The position numbers and the translations under genes were made by a program. Of a stretch of DNA of 64,000 nucleotides, positions 1 through 11,858 are shown piece by piece (the first letter of the stretch is position 1; every line of letters begins with the position of its first letter). Source of the stretch: Stenotrophomonas acidaminiphila. GTDB taxonomy: Bacteria > Pseudomonadota > Gammaproteobacteria > Xanthomonadales > Xanthomonadaceae. Where the stretch lies: NCBI GenBank assembly GCA_002951995.1, contig CP019797.1, positions 3,456,501-3,520,500 of the forward strand. Direction: 5' to 3'. A model generated the notes under the pieces. That model saw nothing but the letters and a program-made list of their open reading frames with translations, did not search any database and was not told where the DNA came from.

Positions 1-627
1 CGCGCGCGCCCGCGCGCCACGCAGCTCACGCCAGGCCGTGCGCGCCACCTTCCAGGCCGAGCGCAGGAACAGCAGCAGCAAGGCCACCGCGATCAGCAGG
101 TCCGGCCAGCCGGCACCGAACGCCCACACCGCCAGCGCGGCCAGGATAACCGCGCCGCCTTCGTAGACGTCATTCAACGAGCACGCCCAGGCCGAGGCCA
201 GGTTGATGTCGCCCTGGCGATAGGGCCACAACAGGCGCAGGCACAGCAGGTTGGCGGCCAGGTTCAGCAGCGCGGCGATGCCCATGCTCTCGAACAACGG
301 CAGGTGCGGATGGCTCAGCTTCCAGCCGATGCCCACGGCCACCGCGATGGCCGCGCCCAGGATGAAGGCCGCCTTGAGCAGGGCGACCCTCGCCTTGGCG
401 GCGAGGCCGGCACCCACCACCGCCAGGCTCAACGCGTAGGTCAGCGCGTCGCCCAGGTTGTCCAGGCTGCCGGACAGCAGCGACGCCGAACCGCTGTGCC
501 AGGCCGCGGCCATCATCATCACGAAGGTCAGCAGGTTGATCACCAGCACCCACACCAGCACACGCCGCTGGCGTGCCTGCATGCGCCCGACCTCCAAGGT
601 CCGGCCACAGCCGCAACAGTCGCTCAT
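1..627 (-). CDS. Cation diffusion facilitator (CDF) transporter, 3' end outside window
   Basis: Inner-membrane divalent cation exporter, probably zinc, cobalt or cadmium out of the cytoplasm. About 209 residues are visible and the frame is still open at base 1. The protein starts with a Cys-rich stretch (MSDCCGCGR), followed by about five hydrophobic helices. A SLDNLGDALTY segment in the second helix and a SLNDVYEG segment in a later helix match the acidic metal-site helices of CDF proteins. I chose the ATG at 627 because it gives the CCGC N-terminus directly before the first helix. It runs in the same direction as the czcCBA genes, 115 bp downstream of them, so all of these form a metal-resistance block. 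The exact substrate cannot be read from the sequence. Family assignment is fairly sure. Confidence 0.82.
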   Translation of the reverse strand, partial: MSDCCGCGRTLEVGRMQARQRRVLVWVLVINLLTFVMMMAAAWHSGSASLLSGSLDNLGDALTYALSLAVVGAGLAAKARVALLKAAFILGAAIAVAVGIGWKLSHPHLPLFESMGIAALLNLAANLLCLRLLWPYRQGDINLASAWACSLNDVYEGGAVILAALAVWAFGAGWPDLLIAVALLLLFLRSAWKVARTAWRELRGARARA

Positions 628-741
628 TCCGGTTCCAGACACGATGCCAGGGCCGATTTTCCCACCGGCGGGCACGGCTTGCAGCGCACCCCGCAGCGCA
701 ACGTCCCCGGCCCACGCCGATGGCGTGGGCCGGGGCTGGAT

Positions 742-3933
<3,192 letters not shown>

Positions 3934-3944
<11 letters not shown>

Positions 3945-4926
3945 GGCCCGCCCCCGCCTTGCCGATGTCGGCCTTCACCGTGTAGCTCTGTTCGACCACC
4001 ACCTCTTCGCCGGCGCGCAGCCCGGCGCTGACCGCCACCTGGCGCGCGTCGCGCGCGCCGAGGGTGACCGGCCGCGCCTGGTAGGTGTCGCCGTTGCGCA
4101 CGAACACCACGTCGCGGCCGTCCATGCTCTGCAGCGCGGTCAGCGGCACCACGATGTCGGCCGGGGTGCTGGCCACGACGATGCGCGCGCGCACCGCCGC
4201 GCCCGGCCGCCACAGGCCGTCGGCGTTGTCCACGGTGGCGCGGGCCACCGTGCTCTGGCTGGCGGTGGCGGTGCCCGGCAACACGCGCTCGAGCGTGGTG
4301 GACTGGCTGACGCCATCGGTCATGCGGGTGACGGTGACCGGCACCCCGGCGGTGATGTGCTGGGTATCGGCGCCGAAGATGTGCAGGTCCACCCACAGCT
4401 GCGAGAGGTCGCCGATCTCGAACAGCAGCTGGCCTTCGGCGGCGACCCCGCCGACCTGCGCCTGGCGCGACAGCACCACGCCGGAGATCGGTGCGCTGAC
4501 GCCATAGGTGGTCAGGCTCAGGTTGCTGTCGATGCTGGCCAGCGCCTGGCCGGCGCGCACGCGGTCGCCGACGTTGGCGCGCAGCGCGCGGATCGGGCCG
4601 GGAAAGCGCGCGGTGACCTGGGCCATGCGCCCGTCGATCGGCGCCAGCAGGCCCTGCACGTCGTGTTCGTCGGCGATGGTGCCCGGGCCGACGGCGGTGC
4701 TGACGATGCCCGCGGCTTTGGCGCGCGCGGCGGGGATGGTGGTCTGTTCGGGCGCAGTGTCCTCGTCGGCGTGGTTCCCGCCCTCGTCGCCGGCATGGCC
4801 GTGGTCGTCCGCGGCGGCATTTTTGGCGGTGGCGGCGGGGTCGCCGCCGCAGGCGGTGAGCGCGGCCAGCAGCAGGCCCAGCGCGGCCAGGCGGAACATC
4901 GGGAAAGCAGTCAGCGAAGCCTTCAT
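3934..4926 (-). CDS. czcB: CzcB-like periplasmic adaptor lipoprotein (HlyD/MFP family)
   Basis: Membrane fusion protein linking the CzcA pump to the CzcC channel. The 330-residue product begins with a lipoprotein signal (MKASLTAFPMFRLAALGLLLAALTAC), whose lipobox Cys is followed by a His- and acid-rich stretch (DDHGHAGDEGGNHADED) likely to bind metal in the periplasm. A lipoyl/barrel-sandwich region (VGDRVRAGQALASID ... ISGVVLSRQAQVGG) and beta-barrel regions follow. The frame stays open upstream, but the ATG at 4926 is chosen because it gives the signal peptide and overlaps the czcC stop in ATGA form (4923-4926). That overlap implies translational coupling. The protein ends in another His-rich tail (GKAGAGHEH). 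Confidence 0.92.
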
Positions 4927-6194
4927 GGCGTGTTTCCTTCGGAAGCGGTGGCGACCAGGGGCTGCCCGGTCAGGCGCTGGATTTCGATCAGGGCGGTCTG
5001 CGCGGCGAGCGCGGCATCGAGCTGGCGTTGCCGCGCCTCGATGCGCATGGCCTGCAGCTGCGCCCATTCCAGGTAGCTGATGGCGCCGGCGCGCCAGGCG
5101 CTCTCGGCGGCCTTCTCGGCGCGCTGCAGCTGCGGCAGCACGTCGCTGTCCAGGCGCGCCACTTCCAACCGCGCGGTGGCGTAACGGCCATGGGCCTCGG
5201 CCAGCGTCGAGTACAGCTGCAGCGCACGCGATTCGCGCTGCACCGCGCTCATCGCCAGTTCGGCCTCGGCGGCACGGATCTCCGGCCCTGCGCGGCGGGC
5301 ATTGCCCAGCGGCAGGCTGAAGCCGCCGACCAGGGCGGTATCGCCACTGTCGCGGTTGTTGCGCATGCCCAGTTGCCAGGACAGGTTGCCGCGCAGCTCA
5401 CTACGCGCCAGTTGCAGCTGGGCCTCGCGCACCCGCGCCTCGCCGGCGATGAGCGCCAGCTCCGGGGTATCGGACAGCAGCGCCGCCAGTTGCTGGAAGT
5501 CCTCCAGCGCCGGCAGCTGCAGCGGCTCGCCACTGACCTCGGTGAAGTCGGCTTCGCGCGCGTTCCACAGCGCCGCCAGCGCCAGCCGTGCCGCGCGCTC
5601 GGCCTGCATGGCACGGTCGCGGTCCAGTTCGGCCTGGGCCAATGCCGCCTGCGCGGTCATCAGCGTGGAGGCGGGCGAGGCGCCGGCCTGCAGCCGCACC
5701 CGCGCGGCGGCGACCGCGCGGCGACGCTGCTCGATGTCGTCCAGCGCGATCCGGCGCTGGCCGCGTGCGGCGGTGATGGCCAGGTAGCGGCGCGCCACCT
5801 CGGCCATCAGGTCCAGGCGGGTGACCTCGCGCTGCGGCGCGAGGGTGTCGATGTTGGCCTGCGCCAAGGCGCGGCGGGCGTCGAGCTTGCCGCCGCGTTC
5901 GAGCACGCCGGCCAGCGAGACGGTGACCTCGCTGGCGTCAAAGCCGCGGCTGGCGCCGGTGCCCAGGGCGTTCTCGATATCGACCCCGAACGCCAGCGGT
6001 GGCTTGAAGCCGGCGCCCTCGTAGCGGGCCTCGGCGGCGGCACGCTGCAGGACGGGCAGGCGCAGGTCGGGATGGGTGCGGGCGACGCGGCTGATCGCCG
6101 CGTCCAGGGTCAAGGGTTCAGGCGGCGACGGCACCTGCGCGATGGCGCACGGTGCGATCGCCAGGGCCGCAAGCGCGGCCAGGCGTTTCCACAT
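4923..6194 (-). CDS. czcC: CzcC-like outer-membrane factor (TolC family)
   Basis: Outer-membrane channel of the tripartite CzcCBA metal efflux system. The 423-residue protein has a Sec signal peptide (MWKRLAALAALAIAPCAIAQ). It then shows the two repeated alpha-helical outer-membrane-efflux domains, visible as LTLDAAISRVARTHPDL near the start and long Ala/Arg/Gln-rich coiled-coil helices (for example the ARVRLQAGASPASTLM region). It is the first structural gene of the czc set. Its stop codon overlaps the czcB start by four bases. The His-rich small protein at 6249-6632 lies 54 bp upstream in the same direction. Confidence 0.92.
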   Translation of the reverse strand: MWKRLAALAALAIAPCAIAQVPSPPEPLTLDAAISRVARTHPDLRLPVLQRAAAEARYEGAGFKPPLAFGVDIENALGTGASRGFDASEVTVSLAGVLERGGKLDARRALAQANIDTLAPQREVTRLDLMAEVARRYLAITAARGQRRIALDDIEQRRRAVAAARVRLQAGASPASTLMTAQAALAQAELDRDRAMQAERAARLALAALWNAREADFTEVSGEPLQLPALEDFQQLAALLSDTPELALIAGEARVREAQLQLARSELRGNLSWQLGMRNNRDSGDTALVGGFSLPLGNARRAGPEIRAAEAELAMSAVQRESRALQLYSTLAEAHGRYATARLEVARLDSDVLPQLQRAEKAAESAWRAGAISYLEWAQLQAMRIEARQRQLDAALAAQTALIEIQRLTGQPLVATASEGNTP

Positions 6195-6248
6195 GGGGAA
6201 TCTCCGGTTTTCGGGAAGGGATCGGGACGTCCGCGCGGCGGACGTGGA

Positions 6249-6632
6249 TCAGGCCGGAATCGGAGGGCGCAGCAGGCTTTCGGTGGGCGCCGGACGCCAG
6301 TGGGTGTCGTGCGCGGTGGCGCCCGTCGCCGCCGGCGGCATGGGCACGTCCCAGGTTACCGACGCGAACGGCAGCACGCCGCCGTGGCCATGGCAGTGGC
6401 CGCAATGCACCAGGGCGTGCAGCAGGCGGGCACTGTCGTCGGCGTCGTCATGGCCGGTATCGACTTCCAGCACCGGATCGTGCGTGGCCGACGGATGATC
6501 GGCGTGGCTCAGGGCGTGCAGTTCGCCCAGTGCGGACGCCAGCGCGCCGCCGGCGGTGCCGAGCGCGATCACCGCCAGCACCAGCAGGCGGAGCAGCAGC
6601 GACGGCGGACGGCGGCGCAGGAACGCGATCAT
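6249..6632 (-). CDS. His-rich exported small protein ahead of czcC
   Basis: This encodes 127 residues beginning with an Arg-rich n-region and one hydrophobic segment (LLLRLLVLAVIALGTAGGALASA), likely a signal peptide or anchor. The rest is rich in His with Asp and Cys, including HALSHADH, TGHDDADD and a central LVHCGHCHGHGG cluster. Such residues fit periplasmic binding of Zn, Co or Cd. Small His-rich proteins of unknown function (CzcI-like, DUF2946-like) commonly precede czc operons in proteobacteria. That family placement is inference from position and composition. It would be the first gene of the metal-efflux transcript. Confidence 0.7.
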   Translation of the reverse strand: MIAFLRRRPPSLLLRLLVLAVIALGTAGGALASALGELHALSHADHPSATHDPVLEVDTGHDDADDSARLLHALVHCGHCHGHGGVLPFASVTWDVPMPPAATGATAHDTHWRPAPTESLLRPPIPA

Positions 6633-7294
6633 GCGCGGCAGGGTAGCGGCGGCCTGCCGCGTTACACAATCGCACGGTGCCTTTGCATTCAGGCACGCGG
6701 CCTGCCGACCGCGCCCACAGCCGTGCGGGGCGCACAGCCACTGGGCGGTGCCATTGCGGTTGCCGGCAGCGCGGCCACCGCGCCCGCGGCGGGCATGCGC
6801 CTACGACCCTCCGCGGAAACGGCGCGACCCCAGGGAGCGGACGCGTGCGCCAACGGCGCTGCGGCTCCAGCGGACGAACCCTGCGCCCGGCTGCCGGCCA
6901 TCTTCGCGGGGAACGCGCGCGTGGCCGTGGCGCACGATCACGCGGCGGTGCGCTGGCACCACGGCCATCGGCCCGTTGCAGCAACCCGCGCCGTCGCGCG
7001 AGCGCCACGCGCGCCGCCGATCCGCGCACGTTCCTCGCGGCGATCCACGCGTTCATGCGCATTGTCAGGCGTGTAGTAGCGCAGGCGGCTGGCGTCGGTC
7101 GCCGTGGACGAGGGCGTGCGACGCGCTGCGGGCGTGCGCTCCGGCCGCGCGGACGCCGTGCGTGGCCGCCGGCCACTGGCACTGGCAGCGGCCGGCGCAC
7201 GGCCCGGGATGGTGCCGCCAGCGGCGGGCCGCATGCCCGGGCACAACCCGGCACGACGCGCCGCGGGCCGGCGGACGCACCGAGCGTCGGGCGG
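6633..7294. other. Intergenic stretch with no recognised gene
   Basis: About 660 bp separate the czc transcript from the gene ending at 7295. Several frames are open through the stretch on both strands, as expected at this G+C, but their translations are Arg/Pro/Ala-rich with no recognisable domain. The czc promoter should lie just upstream of 6632, where the sequence becomes locally less G+C-rich (around 6660-6690, gttacacaatcgcacgg). I could not define a convincing -35/-10 pair or metalloregulator operator there. Confidence 0.5.
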
Positions 7295-9082
7295 TCAGGC
7301 CTTCTTGCGCTCCTCGATGTAGGCCTTGATCTGCCGCTCCAGCACCGGCAGCGGCACCGAGCCCTGCCTGAGGATGGCGTCGTGGAACGACTTGACGTCG
7401 AACTTGTCGCCCAGCTCCTTCTCGGCCTGCGCGCGCAGCTTGACGATGGTGATTTCGCCCAGCTTGTAGCTCAGCGCCTGCGCCGGCCAGGAGATGTAGC
7501 GGTCGACCTCGGTGGTCACCTCGTGCTCGCTCAGCGCGGTGTGGTCGCGCAGGTAGGCGATGGCACGCTCGCGGCTCCAGCCGTAGTGGTGCACGCCGGT
7601 GTCGATGACCAGGCGGCAGGCGCGCCACATCTCGTAGGTCAGGCGCCCGAAATCCTCGTACGGGGTTTCGTAGATGCCCATCTCGATGCCGAGCTTCTCG
7701 CTGTACAGGCCCCAGCCCTCGCCGTAGGCGGAGATGTAGGCGCCGCGGCGGAAATCCGGCTGCTCGCCCTGCTCGGCGGCCAGTGCGCCCTGCAGCGCGT
7801 GGCCCGGGTCGGACTCATGCAGGGTCAGCGCCGGCAGGTTGTACAGCGGGCGCGCCGGCAGGTTGTAGGTGTTGACCCAGTAGGTGCCCATGCCGCCGCG
7901 GCCGGCGGTCCAGAACGGGGCGATGTCCGGCGGCACCGGCACGATGGTGAAGCGCGCCCGCGGCAGGGTCATGAACTTGCCGATCACGCCGTCCACGCGC
8001 TTGGAGATCCAGGCCGCGCGCCACAGCAGCTCTTCCGGCGTCTTGGCATAGAACTGCGGGTCGGTGCGCAGGAACTCGAGGAAATCGGCGAAGCGGGTCT
8101 GCTCGCTCTTTCCCTTGAATCCCACCTTGTCGATGATGGCGTTCATCTCCTGCTGGATGCGGTTGACCTCGCTCAGGCCCAGCGCGTGGATCTGCTGCGG
8201 GCTCATGTCCAGGGTGGTGTATTCGCGGATCTGCTGGCGGTAGAACGCCTTGCCGCCGGGCATCTTCTCCGCGGCCAGGGTGGTGCGCGCCTGCGGCACG
8301 TATTCCTCGCGGAAGAACGCCAGCAGCTTGCCGAACGCCGGGACCACGCTGCCGGCGATCGCCTGCTGCGCTTCCTCGCGCAGTTTCTGCTGCTCATCGG
8401 CCGGGATGCCGGCCGGCAGCCTGCGGAACGGCGCGTACAGCGGCGATTCGGTGGGGTCCTTGAGCGCGGCCACGGTCGAGATCGACACATCGCGGCCGTC
8501 GAGCACCGCGCGTGGCACGCTGAAACCACGCTCCAGGCCGGCGCGCATGTTGGCGGTCTGCTGGTCGAAATAGCGCGGCACGTCGTTCAGCCGCGCGATG
8601 TAGTTGCGGTAGTCCTGCGCGGTCTTCATCTCGCGCCGGGCCATGAATCCCAGGTTCGACCAGAACGAGGAATCGGAGTTGAACGGCATCTCGTAGGTGC
8701 GCAGGCGCACCGCGTCGGCCAGGTTCTCGACCTGGTACCTGTAGATGGCGTAGTTGACCTGGTTCTCGGCCGAGAGCGTGGCCGGGTCGATCGCCTTGAG
8801 CTGCTGCAGCACGTCGTCCCATACCTTCAGGCGCGCGGCCTGCGCCTCGGCGCCGACGTCCGGCAGGCGGGTGGCGTTGGCCGGGCCGTCCGCGTCCTCG
8901 CTGGCCTCGCCGCCACCGGCCTGGCGCCAGGCCCATTCCTTGGTGTAGATCGCCTTGAACTGCGCATCGGCATCCTGCACGGCCAGCGCCGCGGGGGCGG
9001 ACGTCCTGGCGGGGGCGGCGTGGACGATGGCGCCCGGCAGGGCAAGGGCGAGCAGCAGGGCGGCGGACAGGGTGGTTTTCAC
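7295..9082 (-). CDS. DUF885 family zinc-metallopeptidase-like exported protein
   Basis: Predicted exported protein of about 595 residues from the DUF885 family, widespread in Xanthomonadaceae and thought to be metallopeptidase-like; the substrate is unknown. A signal peptide (VKTTLSAALLLALALPGAIVHA) is present. The diagnostic family motifs are LHESDPGHALQ, a metal-binding HExxxGH-type helix, and GEGWGLYSEKLG further on, which supplies additional ligands. I prefer the GTG at 9082 because it gives a compact signal peptide. An in-frame ATG at 9118 would add 12 residues (MIGLCFPKSPPF) and cannot be excluded. It stands alone between non-coding stretches on both sides. Confidence 0.88.
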   Translation of the reverse strand: MKTTLSAALLLALALPGAIVHAAPARTSAPAALAVQDADAQFKAIYTKEWAWRQAGGGEASEDADGPANATRLPDVGAEAQAARLKVWDDVLQQLKAIDPATLSAENQVNYAIYRYQVENLADAVRLRTYEMPFNSDSSFWSNLGFMARREMKTAQDYRNYIARLNDVPRYFDQQTANMRAGLERGFSVPRAVLDGRDVSISTVAALKDPTESPLYAPFRRLPAGIPADEQQKLREEAQQAIAGSVVPAFGKLLAFFREEYVPQARTTLAAEKMPGGKAFYRQQIREYTTLDMSPQQIHALGLSEVNRIQQEMNAIIDKVGFKGKSEQTRFADFLEFLRTDPQFYAKTPEELLWRAAWISKRVDGVIGKFMTLPRARFTIVPVPPDIAPFWTAGRGGMGTYWVNTYNLPARPLYNLPALTLHESDPGHALQGALAAEQGEQPDFRRGAYISAYGEGWGLYSEKLGIEMGIYETPYEDFGRLTYEMWRACRLVIDTGVHHYGWSRERAIAYLRDHTALSEHEVTTEVDRYISWPAQALSYKLGEITIVKLRAQAEKELGDKFDVKSFHDAILRQGSVPLPVLERQIKAYIEERKKA

Positions 9083-9226
9083 GAACGGCGGGCTCTTCGG
9101 GAAACAGAGCCCGATCATGTCACCGGCGGCGCGGCCGTGCATGGTTCGAAAGTCCTGCCCGCACGCGCCGTGCCGGGACGTGGGCCGGATCGGCGCGGCC
9201 GCGCGGCGCCGGCTGCCGCCGGTGGC

Positions 9227-9559
9227 TCAGTGCCCGGCCCTGTCCCGCTTCCAGCCGCGGTGGCGGATGTCCAAGTACAGGCTGTAGAGCGCGGTGAACG
9301 TGGGGAACAGGTTGCCGAGGATGCCCACCGCGTCGTTCTTGCCGAAGATGAAGTAGCTCAGCGTCATCAGGCTGCCGAGGATGCTCATGTACCAGAACAG
9401 GCGCGGGATCACCGGCTTGCCCTCGCGCTTGCTGGCGATGAACTGCACCAGCCAGCGGCCGCCGAACATCAGCGTGCCGGTCAGGCCGATCAGCTTCCAC
9501 GGCGACATGTGCACGCCGGTCCACTCCAGCCACGGCAGCGGCTGGCTCATGAAATCCAT
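9227..9559 (-). CDS. LAB_N (lipid-A-disaccharide synthase N-terminal domain) small membrane protein
   Basis: This 110-residue protein has about three membrane helices: PWKLIGLTGTLMFGGRWLVQF, FWYMSILGSLMTLSYFIFG, and NLFPTFTALYSLYLDIR. The pattern is the stand-alone LAB_N domain. Such proteins are often encoded next to DPM1-like glycosyltransferases that charge polyprenyl phosphate with a sugar, and they are thought to help membrane-sugar handling. The ATG at 9559 follows the glycosyltransferase stop (9562) by only two bases, so the two are surely co-transcribed and probably translationally coupled. The molecular role is inferred from context only. Confidence 0.85.
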   Translation of the reverse strand: MDFMSQPLPWLEWTGVHMSPWKLIGLTGTLMFGGRWLVQFIASKREGKPVIPRLFWYMSILGSLMTLSYFIFGKNDAVGILGNLFPTFTALYSLYLDIRHRGWKRDRAGH

Positions 9560-9561
9560 GC

Positions 9562-10284
9562 TCAGACCTCCTCGACCGCGGTGCGCCTGCTGCGCACGAT
9601 CAGCCAGGCCACGCCGCGCAGGTCGCGGATGCCGACCAGGGCACGGCCGAGGTTGTTGTACTTGGACACCCCGGCGGTGCGGTGGCGGTGGTTGACCGGC
9701 ACGCTCACGGTCTGCCAGCCGGCACGCTGCATCAGCGCCGGCAGGTAGCGGTGCATGTGGTCGAAGTACGGCAGGTCGAGGAACGCCGCGCGCTCGAACA
9801 GCTTGATGCCGCAGCCGGTATCGGGCGTGTCGTCGCGCAGCATGCGCGCGCGGATGCGGTTGGCCCAGCGGCTGGCCCAGCGCTTGGAGCCGGAGTCCTG
9901 GCGGTTGACCCGCCAGCCGGCGAACAGCTTCACCGCGGGCGCGGCGGCGTCGCGCGCGGCCAGCAGTTTCGGGATGTCGGCCGGGTCGTTCTGGCCGTCG
10001 CCGTCGAGGGTGGCGATCCACGGCCCGCGCGCGGCCTTGACCCCGGTGCGCACGGCGGTGCTCTGCCCGCTCTGGCTGACGTGGTGCAGCACCCGCAGCT
10101 CCGGGGTGGCGGCCTTGAGCGCGCGCAGTACCTGCAGGGTGTCGTCCTTGGAGTCGTCATCGACGTAGACGATCTCGAAATCGACCCGGCCGCGCAGCGC
10201 GGCGGTGATCTCGGCGACCAGCGGGGCGACGTTGTCGCGTTCGTTGAAGACGGGGACGACCACCGAAAGTGCGGGTTGGCTCAT
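9562..10284 (-). CDS. Family 2 glycosyltransferase, DPM1/polyprenyl-phosphate sugar synthase-like
   Basis: A 240-residue GT2 enzyme that probably transfers a sugar from a nucleotide donor to polyprenyl phosphate at the inner membrane. Visible elements are SVVVPVFNERDNV at the N-terminus, YVDDDSKDDT, the catalytic DxD-type segment LDGDGQNDPADIP, and RHRTAGVSKYNNLGRALVGI near the C-terminus, which is typical of the DPM1/ArnC group. It lacks the two C-terminal membrane helices of ArnC, so the adjacent LAB_N protein may serve as membrane partner. The ATG at 10284 begins MSQPALSVVV. The UDP-uronate epimerase gene lies 71 bp upstream on the same strand, which points to a uronic acid or related sugar as donor; that is inference. 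Confidence 0.88.
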   Translation of the reverse strand: MSQPALSVVVPVFNERDNVAPLVAEITAALRGRVDFEIVYVDDDSKDDTLQVLRALKAATPELRVLHHVSQSGQSTAVRTGVKAARGPWIATLDGDGQNDPADIPKLLAARDAAAPAVKLFAGWRVNRQDSGSKRWASRWANRIRARMLRDDTPDTGCGIKLFERAAFLDLPYFDHMHRYLPALMQRAGWQTVSVPVNHRHRTAGVSKYNNLGRALVGIRDLRGVAWLIVRSRRTAVEEV

Positions 10285-10355
10285 CGCGGGATCCGTTCGT
10301 GCAGTAAAGAGGAAAGACCGCGCATTTTCGGGTACGCGGCTGGCTGGAAGAGGGG

Positions 10356-11321
10356 TCAGGCGGCGGCGCCGAAGTAGTCGCGGCACCAGGCCACCACCGG
10401 CGGCAGTCCGGCCTCGATCGGGGTGGCCGGGTCGAAGCCGAAGGCGGCGCGGGCGCGCGCGGTGTCGGCCATGGTCTCGACCATGTCGCCCGGCTGCATC
10501 GGCTTGTAGACCTTCAGCGCCGGGCGCCCGGCGGCGCTGGCGATCACCTCGATGAAGCGTTCCAGCTCCACCGGGGTGTGGTTGCCGAGGTTGAATACCC
10601 GGTGCGGCACGCCGTCCTCCGAAGGGTGGTCGAGTGCGCCGAGGATACCGGCGACGATGTCGGAAACATGCGTGAAGTCGCGGCGCATGCGGCCTTCGTT
10701 GAACACCTCGATCGGCCGCCCGGCCAGCACCGCGCGCGAGAACAACAGCGGCGCCATGTCCGGCCGGCCCCACGGGCCGTACACGGTGAAGAAGCGCAGC
10801 CCGGTGGCGCGCAGGCCGTACAGCTGCGCGTAGGTGTATGCCATCAGCTCGTTGGCGGCCTTGGTCGCCGCGTACAGCGAGCGCGGCCGGTCCACGCGCT
10901 GGTCCTCGGAGAACGGCGGCGTGGCCGAATCGCCGTACACCGAGCTGCTGGATGCATAGACCAGGTGCTGCACGCCGCGGTGGCGGCACAGCTCGAGCAT
11001 GTTGACGAAGCCGGCCAGGTTGCTGTCGACGTAGGCATGCGGGTTCTGCAGCGAGTAGCGCACGCCGGCCTGCGCGGCCAGGTGGATGACCCGCGACGGG
11101 CGGATCTCGTCGAACAGCGCGGCCAGGCCGTCGCGGTCGGTCAGGTCCAGCGCGCGGATGTCGACCTGCGGGCACAGCGCGGCGACGCGGTCGCGCTTGA
11201 GCTGCGGGTCGTAGTAGTCGTTGTAGTTGTCCAGCCCGACCACGCGCGCGCCGCGCGCGGCCAGGGCCTGGCAGGTGTAGGCGCCGATGAAGCCGGCGGC
11301 GCCGGTGACGAGAACGGTCAT
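10356..11321 (-). CDS. NAD-dependent epimerase, UDP-glucuronate 4-epimerase-like
   Basis: A short-chain dehydrogenase-type nucleotide-sugar epimerase of 321 residues. It shows the NAD-binding motif TGAAGFIGAYT at the N-terminus, HLAAQAGVRYSLQNP, the SSSSVYGDS strand and the catalytic YAATKAANE (YxxxK). It ends with FGFDPATPIEAGL, as in UDP-glucuronate 4-epimerases that make UDP-galacturonate. HLAAQAGVRYS in particular is characteristic of that subgroup. The ATG at 11321 is used because the Rossmann motif follows at once (MTVLVTGAAGF). It is followed by the glycosyltransferase and LAB_N genes, so the product sugar is probably moved to a lipid carrier and then to lipopolysaccharide. Confidence 0.87.
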   Translation of the reverse strand: MTVLVTGAAGFIGAYTCQALAARGARVVGLDNYNDYYDPQLKRDRVAALCPQVDIRALDLTDRDGLAALFDEIRPSRVIHLAAQAGVRYSLQNPHAYVDSNLAGFVNMLELCRHRGVQHLVYASSSSVYGDSATPPFSEDQRVDRPRSLYAATKAANELMAYTYAQLYGLRATGLRFFTVYGPWGRPDMAPLLFSRAVLAGRPIEVFNEGRMRRDFTHVSDIVAGILGALDHPSEDGVPHRVFNLGNHTPVELERFIEVIASAAGRPALKVYKPMQPGDMVETMADTARARAAFGFDPATPIEAGLPPVVAWCRDYFGAAA

Positions 11322-11521
11322 CTGTCTGGTCCGGAAATAAACGGGGTCAAGCGCCGCTCCACGGGGAAGCGGCATCGGCACCGGCACCGCCACCGGCCGG
11401 CAGCGGTTGCGCGGCGTGCGGCGCCTGGGCCGCCGCTGCACACCCGGCCCCGCGGGGCGGCGGTGGGTGGATGCCGGCCATTATCGCCGCCGCGCCTGCC
11501 GGCGTGGACCGGGACGCCCGC

Positions 11522-11824
11522 TCACAGCGTCAGCGGGTCCCGCGCCAGGGCGGCCTTGCGCTCGCGGCTGAAGGCCCACCACGGCTGCGGATCGCCGCCC
11601 TCCATGAAGCGCACGACCGACAGGAACACGTCGATCACGCAGGGGTCGTGCACCACGCCGGTTTTCAGGCACAGCTGCGCGTACATGTCATAGGGATCAC
11701 GCCCGCGCAGGTGCGCGGGAACCCGGATTCCGATCAGACGAAGATCCTTTTCACAGGCCGGCCCGACATTCGGCAGGTCGGTCAGACGCAACAGGTGATT
11801 GCGGTCGACCTTGGTGGGGTTCAT
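11522..11824 (-). CDS. Helix-hairpin-helix (Cdd1-like) protein
   Basis: A small 100-residue protein with an N-terminal helix-hairpin-helix-like element (LLRLTDLPNVGPACEKDLRLIGI), then DPYDMYAQLCLKTGVVHDPCVIDVFLSVVRFMEGG. This matches the 'pathogenicity locus Cdd1' type HhH domain family, for which no firm function is known; HhH elements usually contact DNA without sequence specificity. The ATG at 11824 gives the compact domain. It lies 34 bp downstream of parB on the same strand and may share its transcript. Confidence 0.8.
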   Translation of the reverse strand: MNPTKVDRNHLLRLTDLPNVGPACEKDLRLIGIRVPAHLRGRDPYDMYAQLCLKTGVVHDPCVIDVFLSVVRFMEGGDPQPWWAFSRERKAALARDPLTL

Positions 11825-11858
11825 TGCCTTGCATGCACCTCGGGGGTGGGAGGGAACG

